From assembly GCA_008690995.1 (NCBI GenBank), contig VRMN01000018.1, positions 1-37,500 of the forward strand: DNA of 37,500 nucleotides, written 5' to 3'. Shown piece by piece: positions 26,308 through 34,894 of this stretch. The notes beneath the pieces are model-generated. The model searched no databases, had not been told where the DNA came from, and saw only the letters and a list, made by a program, of their open reading frames with translations. Both the position numbers and the translations under genes were made by a program. The stretch comes from Porphyridium purpureum (lineage: Eukaryota; Rhodophyta; Bangiophyceae; Porphyridiales; Porphyridiaceae). Every line of letters begins with the position of its first letter. The first letter of the stretch is position 1.

Positions 26308-26841
26308 CAGCCGCTGCCGCTGCGGCGCGCATGCGTCCCTCGGCCACGCACGAGACCGGCCGGGGCGATTGCCCGGCAGCCGGACGCTAGTATTTGTCGG
26401 GGAGGCTCTTCTCCGCACCGCGCAAGCTGCCGACGCACGAGGAATGCATGAGCACACGCACGTGGCGGCTGCGGAACCGCCGCGCTGCGCGGCCACAGTG
26501 CACCTGCAGCACCCACAGCAGACAGACGCGCTGTACCGCCGCCTTCTGCGTGCGCTGTACCCCGCCTTCCGTGTGCGCTGTACCCCGCCTTCTGCGTGCG
26601 CTGTACCCTGCCTTCCGTGTGCGCTGTACCCCCCGTCTTCTGCGCGCGCTGTTTGGCGCTGTTTTGTGATTTTCCGAGGCGCCCCGCGCGCAGGCGGGCG
26701 CGCGTCAACCGGTGCGCTGTGCGCGTCTTGGTGGGCGGTAGCAGTGGAGTGTGTGTGCGGAAACGAGGAACGCGCGGGTGTGTGCTCCACGATTGTGCGC
26801 GCGCGGCGGCCACAAGGGAAAGCGGTGCGGGACGTGGGAAG
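26308..26841. promoter_or_regulatory. Divergent promoter region, zinc-finger protein / cytochrome c1
   Basis: 534 bp of very GC-rich sequence between two divergent ATGs. It contains the 23-bp minisatellite described separately. Open frames in it are a by-product of GC richness. Confidence 0.55.
26528..26655. repeat. 23-bp minisatellite, about 5.5 copies
   Basis: Units of GCGCTGTACCCCGCCTTC followed by TGCGT or CGTGT repeat in tandem, alternating two variants. It sits in the middle of the shared promoter between the zinc-finger and cytochrome c1 genes, about 190 bp before the latter's ATG. Confidence 0.9.
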
Positions 26842-27660
26842 ATGTGGGGTCGGCTTCGGTCGCTTGCGCGCGTCGCGGCGGGCGTGGGCGCGCTGGGAGG
26901 CGCCGCGCTGGCGGGCGGATCGGTGCTGGCGTCCGACGAGGTGCTGCCCATCGTGCACATGCACTGGCCGCACTCCGGGTACCTGGACTCGTACGACGCC
27001 GCGTCGATCCGCCGTGGGTATCACGTCTACAAGAACGTCTGCAGCTCATGCCACAGCCTCGAGGCCATTGCATATAGGAATCTCGTGGACGTGTGCTTCA
27101 CCGAGGAAGAGGTCAAGCAGATTGCCTTGGAGACCGATGTGGAGGACGGCCCGAACGATAAGGGTGAGATGTTCACTCGGCCCGGGAAGCTCTCAGACTA
27201 CTTCCCAAATCCATACCCGAACGAAGAGGCCGCGCGCTACGCCAACAACGGTGCTCTGCCTCCCGATCTTTCGCTGATCACCAAGGCGCGGCATGGCGGA
27301 ATCGATTATGTGTTTGCGCTCCTCACGGGTTTCCGTGATCCACCAGAGGGAATTGAATTGAGGGAGGGCCTGCACTACAACCCGTACTTCCCCGGTGGCG
27401 CGATTGGCATGGCACAGCCGTTGTACGACGAAAGCATCGAGTACGAAGACGGAACCCCTGCCACGCTCAGTCAGCTCGCCAAGGATGTGAGCACCTTTTT
27501 GGCGTGGGCCGCCGAGCCTGAGCACGACAAGCGCAAAAGAATCGGGGCTGAGTGGATCTCGGGTTTAACTCTGCTCGCGCTCTTACTCGTTTACCAGAAG
27601 CGCCTCAGGTGGTCGCTGCTCAAGAATCGCCGAATTGAGTTCCCGGACATGGGCAAGTAG
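26842..27660 (+). CDS. CYC1: Cytochrome c1, heme protein of respiratory complex III
   Basis: 272 residues from ATG 26842 (MWGRLRSLARVAAG). Residues 1-31 are a basic then hydrophobic mitochondrial presequence ending before SDEVLPIVH. The heme c site CSSCH is at 67-71 after RRGYHVYKNV, with the family's RPGKLSDYFPNPYPNEEAAR and NNGALPPDLS. The axial methionine is expected in GGAIGMAQPL (Met190). The C-terminal anchor ISGLTLLALLLVYQ (239-252) is followed by a basic tail. The protein carries electrons from the Rieske iron-sulfur protein to cytochrome c at the inner mitochondrial membrane. Full length, no intron. An upstream in-frame extension begins at a non-conserved site and is rejected. Confidence 0.96.
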   Translation: MWGRLRSLARVAAGVGALGGAALAGGSVLASDEVLPIVHMHWPHSGYLDSYDAASIRRGYHVYKNVCSSCHSLEAIAYRNLVDVCFTEEEVKQIALETDVEDGPNDKGEMFTRPGKLSDYFPNPYPNEEAARYANNGALPPDLSLITKARHGGIDYVFALLTGFRDPPEGIELREGLHYNPYFPGGAIGMAQPLYDESIEYEDGTPATLSQLAKDVSTFLAWAAEPEHDKRKRIGAEWISGLTLLALLLVYQKRLRWSLLKNRRIEFPDMGK

Positions 27661-27971
27661 TCACAGCGTGCTCCCGCGACTTTGCAAGTGCACGCATCTG
27701 TGGGAAGAGCGCTAGTCCCGTGGATGTTGAGAAGTCCCTGTTTTGTGTGTGAGACCTGTATTCGGGATGAAATGAAACGTGGAAAAGGAAGTCCAAGTCC
27801 CTAGCCTGCTTTAGGGGAGACAAAAGCGAGCGGCGCACGCCACTTTGTGTGGTTGTGTGTCCGAAGTAAGTCTTGTTCCGTCCATCCAGTACATATTTCC
27901 ACAATTCGCGTTTTTCTTTGATATCTCAGGTTTGTCCAGGTTAAAACTATTAATCTATTTCACCACCAGCG
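27661..27971. other. Convergent 3' intergenic region
   Basis: 311 bp between the cytochrome c1 stop and the kinase stop on the other strand. AT-richer near 27890-27960, where overlapping 3' ends are expected; no gene. Confidence 0.5.
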
Positions 27972-29027
27972 CTACGCCGTGCAACGCGAAAGAATATTGG
28001 CAGCTTCCTTCGCGGTTGGGCGGTCTTCAGGCTTCTTCTCAAGCATCCTCGCCAGCAGATTGATGAGCTCGATGGCCTCTGGCCTCGACTCGGCTTCGTA
28101 GGATTCGGACATTCCCGCGTAACCGATGCGACCCATCATGGCCTTGCTCTGCGACAGCCAAAGTAAGAGGTCATACCGGCAGTGCGCAAACTCTTCGCGA
28201 AACGCAGCCATACGCTGTGACGAGCTGAGGCCAGGAAACATGACGTACATTCCCACGAGCGCAATCGAGAAAATGTCAAAGCGCTCGCGCGCACGATTCC
28301 ACGAGTCAAGAGCCTGTTCTGGTGCCGCAAAAATGGGGTCAAAGCACACGATTTTTCCGCCGATGCGCGACAGGCCGCTGCGCTCGCACGCCGAACCAAA
28401 GTCAATCAGTTTGACTGGGAATTCACTGTCTCTGGTGACAAGCAGGTTTTCTGGCTTGATATCGCGGTGGATGATGTTATGCTTGTGCAAGTGGTCGGTG
28501 GCTGCGAGCAGTTGACTGAGCAGACTACGCGTGAGTTCAAACCGGAGCGCTGTGGAGGAAGCGCCCGGGCTCATCTTGACACCCAGCCGCTCGTACAACT
28601 CCTGCGGGCGGTGGTTGTCGAAAAAGGCCGCCAGCGTGAAGCTATCAATTTCGCGCCGAAACAGTAAAATGTTCTGCTTGCCTCCCGGGCGCTCGTTCTC
28701 TGAAAAGCCTAGGTACTGAGGCCAGAAGCGCGGCTTGTTTTGACCGGTGATGCGTGCGTACATCTTCATCTCGACCTGGAGCAAGTCCTCAGCGAGCGGG
28801 TGGTCGTTGGGCGACTTGATGACTAGCTCTGTTCCGTCGCTCACCGCGACGCCGCTGAACACATTTCCAAAACTGCCCGATGCCATGGGGCGCTCAATCG
28901 TGAACTGGTCTGCGGTGATCAGGCCAGCCATGCGCAGCGCCGCGCGCTTATCGCGCCGCGCGGGCCTCACTGGGCGCGCGACGCAAAGGCCTTGAAGGCC
29001 GTGACGATGCTCCGAGCCCGACGGCAT
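27972..29027 (-). CDS. Protein kinase, STN7/STN8-like
   Basis: 351 residues from ATG 29027 (MPSGSEHRHGL); an internal ATG at 28931 (MAGLITADQF) would give 319. The first 32 residues are basic and could be a transit peptide. Numbering from MAGL: glycine loop MASGSFGNVF (16-25), ATP lysine in ELVIKSP (39), HRDIKPEN (155-162), LIDFGSACE (175-183) and DPIFAAPEQ (198-206). The LIDFGxAC and DPxxAAPEQ blocks resemble the thylakoid kinases STN7 and STN8, which phosphorylate antenna and photosystem II proteins. The plastid assignment is inference; generic Ser/Thr kinase is certain. The reading frame stays open far upstream but there it is antisense to the DUF1415 gene and not coding. Confidence 0.78.
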   Translation of the reverse strand: MPSGSEHRHGLQGLCVARPVRPARRDKRAALRMAGLITADQFTIERPMASGSFGNVFSGVAVSDGTELVIKSPNDHPLAEDLLQVEMKMYARITGQNKPRFWPQYLGFSENERPGGKQNILLFRREIDSFTLAAFFDNHRPQELYERLGVKMSPGASSTALRFELTRSLLSQLLAATDHLHKHNIIHRDIKPENLLVTRDSEFPVKLIDFGSACERSGLSRIGGKIVCFDPIFAAPEQALDSWNRARERFDIFSIALVGMYVMFPGLSSSQRMAAFREEFAHCRYDLLLWLSQSKAMMGRIGYAGMSESYEAESRPEAIELINLLARMLEKKPEDRPTAKEAANILSRCTA

Positions 29028-29787
29028 TCTCGCCACCACCCCGACGGTGCTCACGCCACCGTGCGCGACGTGGCTGCCGCGTGCCGGCTCGCGCGGCGCT
29101 CGCCAGCAGCCGCACGCGCCGCCGCAGAGCCCACGAACATCACCGGCATGCTGCTCCGACCGTCCACGCACGCGCTGCCCATCCCGGCCTCCTGCCCTTC
29201 CCCGCCCGTCTGCCGCGCCCAGTCCCCCTCCACCTCCTTCGCCCACCTGCCCGCGCACACACCCGCATTCCACCCGCTGCGGAATCGCGTTGTGCGCGCG
29301 GGCGCGTGCGGCGCAGCGGCTGCTTGTAGCAAAACAGGCGCGCGCAGTGATCTTTTTGCAGTGCTGGCGGTTTGTTCTGGCGCTGCTATTTTTGTCGCAG
29401 CGTGTGGCCGCCAGCCACAACGCACGCGGCATTTGAAATGCGCACGCGCCCGTTGCAGAGGCGGCACTGTACCCCCGCGGCGCGCGGCAGCCGCTGTGCG
29501 TGTACGACGCGCCGCCCGCGCTGTACCGCGCGCTGCGGCTGCTGGTAGAACGCGCGCGGTTTGTGGTGATTCGCTGCTCGCCTGCGGGGAGCGGGTGGCG
29601 CGGCGAGACGGACGAACGGACGAACGCGCGGAGCGGCGCAGGTACGCCACCCGGCGCGAGATATGGACCGGGTTTGTGGTGTGTGGAAACGCCGCCCCGC
29701 TGCCGGCGCGATGCGGCGGCTGCTTGTTCGGCAGAACGCCTCGCTCCAGTGGGGCGGCGCCGCGCGGCGCCGCGTCGTGGCGCCGCG
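29028..29787. promoter_or_regulatory. GC-rich divergent promoter region, kinase / DUF1415
   Basis: 760 bp with high CpG content and open frames in nearly every phase, none with a recognisable motif. Probably holds both promoters; no TATA box is evident. Confidence 0.45.
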
Positions 29788-31101
29788 ATGCGCGCGCCGC
29801 GCGAGTGGCTCGTGCGGCGCACGGGGCGGCTGCGCATGTCGCACAGTGCCCCAGACGCGTCCTCTCGCGTCGCCGCGGCGCGCCAAGTCGTCGACGTCGA
29901 CGCGTCGCGCCTCGGAATCATAGATGTCATGCTCGCGTTCTGGAACGCCGTTGTCGCACTGTCCAAGCAGCCGGAAGCTGTGCCAGACCTGGTTGCCCTG
30001 CAGGTGCACGGCTTCCACGAACTCAGCGGGAACTTGAGCATAGTGGACCGCCTGTGTGGGTACTTGAACTCGTGCTCTGAAGTGTGCGACTCGTTTGGCT
30101 CGCACATCACGTTTTCGATGAACCACCCCAAGGCGAGCGAGCACCATCGCGTCGCGCCCGTCCCAACTTTGGTACTGAAGAAGCGACAGTCGGCGGCTGC
30201 GTCTGGTGGTGACGCGCCGTCCGACGATGCACACGACGACTGGGACGACTGGGAGGATGATGAGAATTCTGTGCTCTCCAAGTACGCGCACCTGCTGGGA
30301 GACCACGCAGCCGACGCATCTGCGTCGGGGCTCAGTTCAGGCCGCGGGGAAAAGGAGCTCTCACCAGAGCACTTGCTGGGACCCGTGCCTGAATCTGAGC
30401 AGGAAATCTTGCAGAAGACATTCGAATGGGTCCAGGCTGTGATTGTCGACCTGGGTGTCTGCCCATTTACGAGCTCGTCGGCGTCTCGTGCCGGGGTTCC
30501 CATGGGTGAGGTGAGATACGAAATCGTTACGCAGTCGACGCCAGAGGAAGTATTTGCTGCATTTTGGCGCGAAATCGAGCTCATGCAGAAGACGGACGAG
30601 CGTGCACTAAGCACAACTTTGATGATCACCCCTAACTTCTTTCAATACAACGCCGAGGGCTTCGACTCGTTTTGTGCAACCTTGACGAGTGCATTGACCG
30701 TGCTAAATGTCCAGAAGGACGTCCAGCTTGTGTTCTTCCATCCACTCTACTGTTTCCGCGATGGGGGTAACCGATTCGGAGAGAGCAATCAACGCGGGGC
30801 GACAAGTGAAGACGCATCGTTGACGCATGACACGGTCGCGGCCAACTTTGCCCGCCGCTCTCCGTTTGGTATGATCAATCTGCTGCGCACGCCGCAGGTG
30901 CGAGCTGCTCAGCGCGTCATCCCGACGGGGCTCGTATACAAGCAGAACGATGATACCATGCGGAGCATCGGTACGAGTGAGCTGACTCGCATGCTGCGTG
31001 AGCGCGACTGGTCCGCGGTGCGCGAGCGCAGGCCCGTCGATCGGCGCTCAAATCTGGTGTACGAGGCGGCAGAGAAGTTCCGCCGTTCGCGGAATGAATA
31101 G
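29788..31101 (+). CDS. DUF1415-family protein with acidic N-terminal extension
   Basis: 437 residues from ATG 29788 (MRAPREWLVRR), the first in-frame ATG; the next ATG, at 29836 (MSHSAPDAS), is a possible alternative. The C-terminal half (about 204-415) is the DUF1415 fold: TFEWVQAVIVDLGVCPFT, then GEVRYEIVTQ, STTLMITPNFF, VQLVFFHPLYCF, RRSPFGMINLLR, and DDTMRSIG near the end. DUF1415 proteins are widespread in bacteria and algae and have no established reaction. The N-terminal half contains PEAVPDLVALQVHGFHEL and a strongly acidic linker, DDAHDDWDDWEDDEN (about 148-162), neither of which I recognise. No membrane segment. The cellular site is unknown; the basic first 16 residues may be a targeting peptide. 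Confidence 0.75.
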   Translation: MRAPREWLVRRTGRLRMSHSAPDASSRVAAARQVVDVDASRLGIIDVMLAFWNAVVALSKQPEAVPDLVALQVHGFHELSGNLSIVDRLCGYLNSCSEVCDSFGSHITFSMNHPKASEHHRVAPVPTLVLKKRQSAAASGGDAPSDDAHDDWDDWEDDENSVLSKYAHLLGDHAADASASGLSSGRGEKELSPEHLLGPVPESEQEILQKTFEWVQAVIVDLGVCPFTSSSASRAGVPMGEVRYEIVTQSTPEEVFAAFWREIELMQKTDERALSTTLMITPNFFQYNAEGFDSFCATLTSALTVLNVQKDVQLVFFHPLYCFRDGGNRFGESNQRGATSEDASLTHDTVAANFARRSPFGMINLLRTPQVRAAQRVIPTGLVYKQNDDTMRSIGTSELTRMLRERDWSAVRERRPVDRRSNLVYEAAEKFRRSRNE

Positions 31102-31199
31102 GACCACGACACATGCACGGCGAATACCAGCAAAAATCGGGAAAACAAATGGGAAACGAGATGGGAGGAGAGCATGAGACGAACAGCATAACGACGTGG

Positions 31200-31949
31200 T
31201 CACGGTGCGCCAGGTGAATTTACATCATGACTGTTCGTGTCAGAAGAAATATGGTGTGTGTGCGCAGTCTCAAATAGCGCCTCGATGTGGGCTTGCACTT
31301 CCTCGAGCGCATGACATCCATTTGTAGGCGCCTCTTCGTCGCACATGGTGTCGTCGCTGCCACTAGTTTCTGAGTCAGGATTCAACGCTGCCATCTCGCA
31401 CATCTGCTTAAACAATTCTTGGAGCGCGTTTTCGTCCACATGTCCATGCTTCATGGTGGTCAGCATCATGACCATTTCCGGCACGCAATCACCACTCACG
31501 TCTGCCTGGTCGAGACTTCGCTGCACCTGACAATAGACGCACGGCAGCGCGCACACTTGACCATCTCTCGACAGTGCATGCAGATTGATGCACCTGTACG
31601 GAATCAGGACCTGCCAGACTGCGACGTCCTCCTGCATCTGCGCGGACGACGTGTGATGCGCACCATGCAGCCACTCGAGGCCGTGCTCAAGGAGCCTCAG
31701 AGCTCCCACGGCCGCTGGCTCGTCCGAGAGCTCCAACCTTACCTCGACGTGCTCATAGCGTGCGGGCAAGGCGGCCGGTAGGCTCACGGCCTCCCGTTGT
31801 CGCACAAGTTGCACAGCTCGCAGAGCGGAGGAATCGTTGCTGTTGCTGTTGGTGGTGGCAGCGGCGGTCGCGACCGGGAAGGCACCTTCCTGCATTGGGA
31901 CCTGCTCTGGTTCCGGCCCAATCTGCGTTCTGCTGCCCCCTATCCTCAT
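31200..31949 (-). CDS. pICln, methylosome / snRNP assembly chaperone
   Basis: 249 residues from ATG 31949. The PH-like domain (about 75-145) contains GALRLLEHGLEWL and the family hallmark INLHALSRD (121-129), followed by a CVYCQVQ strand. The C-terminal part has ALQELFKQMCEMAALNPDSE (about 175-194), matching the conserved MCxxxALxPD segment of pICln, then an acidic stretch. In known systems pICln holds Sm proteins and presents them to the PRMT5 methylosome for snRNP assembly. The Ser/Asn-rich N-terminal 70 residues are extra. It shares a 107-bp promoter with the divergent asparaginase gene. Confidence 0.8.
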   Translation of the reverse strand: MRIGGSRTQIGPEPEQVPMQEGAFPVATAAATTNSNSNDSSALRAVQLVRQREAVSLPAALPARYEHVEVRLELSDEPAAVGALRLLEHGLEWLHGAHHTSSAQMQEDVAVWQVLIPYRCINLHALSRDGQVCALPCVYCQVQRSLDQADVSGDCVPEMVMMLTTMKHGHVDENALQELFKQMCEMAALNPDSETSGSDDTMCDEEAPTNGCHALEEVQAHIEALFETAHTHHISSDTNSHDVNSPGAP

Positions 31950-32056
31950 CCAACTGAACCGGTCCCGTGCGTGCGCAAGAGCGTCTCAGCGCGGAAGCGC
32001 CGACATGTGGGTTTCGCGGGCGGCGTTCGGAGCTCGCGAGTGAGGAGGGACAGAAG
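31950..32056. promoter_or_regulatory. 107-bp bidirectional promoter, pICln / asparaginase
   Basis: The two ATGs face apart only 107 bp from each other, so both transcripts must start in or very near this stretch. No TATA box is seen. Confidence 0.5.
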
Positions 32057-33202
32057 ATGCCGACGGTCGTTGTGCATGGCGGCGCCTGGGCGATTCCGGA
32101 TGAGCTGGATGAGGACAGCCTGCACGGCTGCGTGACAGCAGCCCGTGTGGGTTTGCAAACGCTGCTGCAGCGGACGGAGGTCACCATGCATGCGTCATCT
32201 CAGGCCACGGACAGCGCCGCGCTTGACGCGGTGCAAGCGGCGGTGGAGGCTCTTGAGACGGATCCGGTATTTGACGCCGGAGTGGGATCGTGCATGAACG
32301 AGCTGGGGCAGGTAGAAATGGATGCCGCCATCATGGATGGGGCTACCTTGCGTGCCGGCGGGGTGGCGGCAGTGAGGAACATTGAGCACCCTATCGCACT
32401 CGCACGAGACATAATGGAGCATACGTCGCATTGCTTTCTGGTGGGCGCTGGCGCAAACCGATTTGCAGACGAGCGCGGCTTCCCCACGCTCTCGGACAAG
32501 CAGCTGGCGTCGGACGAGTCGGTGCGTGAGTTTGAGGCATTCAGCTCGTATGGCGGTGTGGTGAGTGAGCTCTTCAATAGGCCGGCGCCCGAGGGACATG
32601 CGCCTATACAGCCTGTTCAGGGGCACGACACCGTGGGCGCTGTAGCGGTCGACGAGCACGCAAATGTAGCGGCCGCGACAAGTACCGGCGGCATCACGTT
32701 GAAAATGGCCGGCCGAGTCGGTGATTCGCCAATTGTGGGTGCGGGTTTGTACGCAGACAATGAACTCGGGGCAGCATCTACAACAGGTCATGGAGAAAGC
32801 ATCATGCGCGTGTTACTCGCACTCGATGCTTTGCGCCGGGGATCCCGCGTTGCGCTGGCGCACATGGATCGACGAACGGGAGGCGCCGGGGGTGTCATCA
32901 GTATTGATGCGCAAGGTCGCGTTGCCCTCGCGCACACAACCACGAAGATGGCGTGGGCGTGTGCGACGACAGACGCTGAGGTTGCCGCCATGTTTGAGAA
33001 GCTGCCCATAACGGAGTACGCATGGCAACATGACAAGAGCGACTCTGCCGGACAGCTACCTGCCGGATGCTTCGTGTATGGCGGCCTGCGCCTTCCCATC
33101 ACGTCCGAAACGCCGCTGCCTCTGCCCCCTGCTCCTGAACAAGACGGCCATCCCGGCAGAAAACCGGTGCACTGGTGCTGTTCCAGACTAGAAACGAGCT
33201 AG
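32057..33202 (+). CDS. Isoaspartyl peptidase / L-asparaginase (Ntn-hydrolase)
   Basis: 381 residues from ATG 32057 (MPTVVVHGGAWAIPD); the frame upstream starts with GTG and is inside the shared promoter. Family blocks: VVVHGGAW, VFDAGVGSCMNELGQVEMDA, RAGGVAAVRNIEHPIALAR. The autoprocessing site is GHD-TVGAVAVD (189-198), where Thr192 becomes the N-terminal nucleophile of the beta chain. Substrate-binding residues sit in TSTGG, AGRVGDSPIVGAG and ASTTGHGE. The enzyme is cut into alpha and beta chains, then hydrolyses asparagine and beta-aspartyl dipeptides that arise from protein ageing. The Cys/Pro-rich tail after residue 350 is extra. Probably cytosolic. Confidence 0.93.
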   Translation: MPTVVVHGGAWAIPDELDEDSLHGCVTAARVGLQTLLQRTEVTMHASSQATDSAALDAVQAAVEALETDPVFDAGVGSCMNELGQVEMDAAIMDGATLRAGGVAAVRNIEHPIALARDIMEHTSHCFLVGAGANRFADERGFPTLSDKQLASDESVREFEAFSSYGGVVSELFNRPAPEGHAPIQPVQGHDTVGAVAVDEHANVAAATSTGGITLKMAGRVGDSPIVGAGLYADNELGAASTTGHGESIMRVLLALDALRRGSRVALAHMDRRTGGAGGVISIDAQGRVALAHTTTKMAWACATTDAEVAAMFEKLPITEYAWQHDKSDSAGQLPAGCFVYGGLRLPITSETPLPLPPAPEQDGHPGRKPVHWCCSRLETS

Positions 33203-33577
33203 CGCCCTTTCCTGCGGTCTGCGTGACAGTCCTGTTCTAGCACTGGAAGGCGAGGAGCACCGCTGTTTATTTCAGCTGACCGTTTCCGCGCGCGTGCTCA
33301 GCTCCCTGTGTCCGCATGGACCATCACGGTGCGGGCTGGCACGGAGTCGGGGCTGCGAGGGCACACTCGCCGATTCCGCGCGCACGCGCGTGCTGTTGCC
33401 CGGAACGGGCGGAACCCTAAAGGTACAGTGCTGATTTTGGTGTGTTCTGATCATTTTTCACCTCCTTTGTATCGCCACCGGGCGGGCACGTGCGGCTGCG
33501 CGTCGGCCGCGCACGCGCACGCATTGGGACGCGCCGGCACGTGGAGCGCTCGCGCGCGTGTGCGTCGTGCGGAGAAC
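33203..33577. other. Intergenic between tandem genes
   Basis: 375 bp; includes the 3' region of the asparaginase gene and the promoter of the next. An AT-richer patch lies near 33420-33475. No ATG in frame with the next gene occurs here. Confidence 0.45.
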
Positions 33578-34858
33578 ATGAACAGAACCGCCGGCTGGCT
33601 GATGCGCGGCGGCGGCGGCGGCCGCCGCCGCAGTGGTTGGCTCCGTCAGCTCACATCGGGGATGCGTGGCGCGCGAACGGGACATTTCCAAGCGGTCCTT
33701 GCGCCGGCCACATACGCGCGTGCGTTTTCGCTTGAGCGCGGGGTGCTCGCGCGCACCCGGATGCGCAATGCGTGTGCACAAATAGAGGCGTGCAGAAAGA
33801 GTGTCGTGTGCGCGTTCGAGGTCAGGCATGTCCACCGGGCGATTCAAAGGTACGCCTGGCAGAATGAAGGCGCGAGAACGCTCTACTCTGCCGGAGCGGA
33901 CACAGCGACCTCGTCGCATCAGTCCCACGTGACACATGACACGAGCTCCGAGTCATCTGCCGCGCAGTCGGGCCACCGCGGGTACATCCCGTACGTCACA
34001 TATCAGGACCTGGACCACTTGCTCAGGAAGCGTGGGTATGGCGGTTATACTTTTTTCCAGCTCTTCGTGGGCCTGTCGGTTGCGTCTGCAGCCGGTGTGA
34101 CAATCTTTTGGGGCCGCATCAAGCTGTGGGGCGCCAAGGAAAGTGCAGACGTGGCGCGCCAAACACTTGAAGATGAAGAGCTCAAGCGTAAGGCGGAGGA
34201 TCTTGCCAAGCAGGTCGCAAACACGTTGCTGTCGGACGAAACGACATTTGTCGCGATGCAGCGGCTGATCATGTCAGTGCTGACAGACCCGGTGTCAGCC
34301 GCTAGCGCCAAGGAATTTACAACGGACCTGTTGACGCGTCTTTTGGAGGATGAGTCTGTCAAGACACACGCTGCCAAGTTCGTGGCGGATGTGTTGTATT
34401 GGGATGTAGTGCGCAAAGCCAGCGCTGATCTGGCGGTTTGGGTGCTGGAGCGCGACTATGTGATTGCAAAGGGGCAAGAATATGCTGGTCACGTTCTCCA
34501 GGGCGACTGGACAAGGCAGCAGGGAAAAGAGTATCTCACGTGGGCCGCCGTTGAGGCGCTCAAGTCGGAAGAAACACGTCTCTGGGCAAGCGACGTGGCG
34601 ATGCACGTGCTTGCAGACCAGGCTGTACGGGACCTTGCTGCCGAGGCCATGTGGAATGCCACGAAGAATGGAGTGTTGTACGGCATGTGGCTAAAGAATA
34701 GCAAGGCGACGGGAGGCACCTTGGAACCTGGAGGCAACGCAGCGGACGTGAAAGTGGTAACTGATGATTCATCGGTGATGACATCACAAGAAACACAGTC
34801 CAGGGCAGGCGCAAACTTGAACTCTGGTCCCAACGCAGCGGCGCGGGACACGCTTTAA
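33578..34858 (+). CDS. Single-pass membrane protein of unknown function, likely mitochondrial
   Basis: 426 residues from ATG 33578 (MNRTAGWLMRGGG), the first in-frame ATG. Residues 1-70 are rich in Arg, Gly and Ala with no acidic residue until Glu53, as in a mitochondrial presequence. After GYIPYVTYQDLDHLLRKRGYGGYTFF comes one hydrophobic segment, FQLFVGLSVASAAGVTIFWG (about 155-174). The remainder is alpha-helical. It seems built from repeats of about 35 residues, such as DETTFVAMQRLIMSVLTDP, DESVKTHAAKFVADVLYWD, EETRLWASDVAMHVLADQ. I recognise no family. The topology suggests a helical domain anchored in an organelle membrane. It is the only gene in the same direction as its left neighbour. 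Confidence 0.65.
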   Translation: MNRTAGWLMRGGGGGRRRSGWLRQLTSGMRGARTGHFQAVLAPATYARAFSLERGVLARTRMRNACAQIEACRKSVVCAFEVRHVHRAIQRYAWQNEGARTLYSAGADTATSSHQSHVTHDTSSESSAAQSGHRGYIPYVTYQDLDHLLRKRGYGGYTFFQLFVGLSVASAAGVTIFWGRIKLWGAKESADVARQTLEDEELKRKAEDLAKQVANTLLSDETTFVAMQRLIMSVLTDPVSAASAKEFTTDLLTRLLEDESVKTHAAKFVADVLYWDVVRKASADLAVWVLERDYVIAKGQEYAGHVLQGDWTRQQGKEYLTWAAVEALKSEETRLWASDVAMHVLADQAVRDLAAEAMWNATKNGVLYGMWLKNSKATGGTLEPGGNAADVKVVTDDSSVMTSQETQSRAGANLNSGPNAAARDTL

Positions 34859-34894
34859 TTTATAAATACCACCATGCTGTCACAAACTCTCTGC

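Noticed and set aside
26308-27024. N-terminal 239-codon extension of the zinc-finger frame
   Set aside because: It runs across the divergent promoter and the 5' part of cytochrome c1 on the other strand, and consists of Arg/Ala/His-rich sequence with repeat-coded blocks.
29028-30629. Upstream extension of the kinase reading frame to 885 codons
   Set aside because: Antisense to the DUF1415 gene and to a GC-rich promoter; no domain; long stop-free runs are expected at this GC content.
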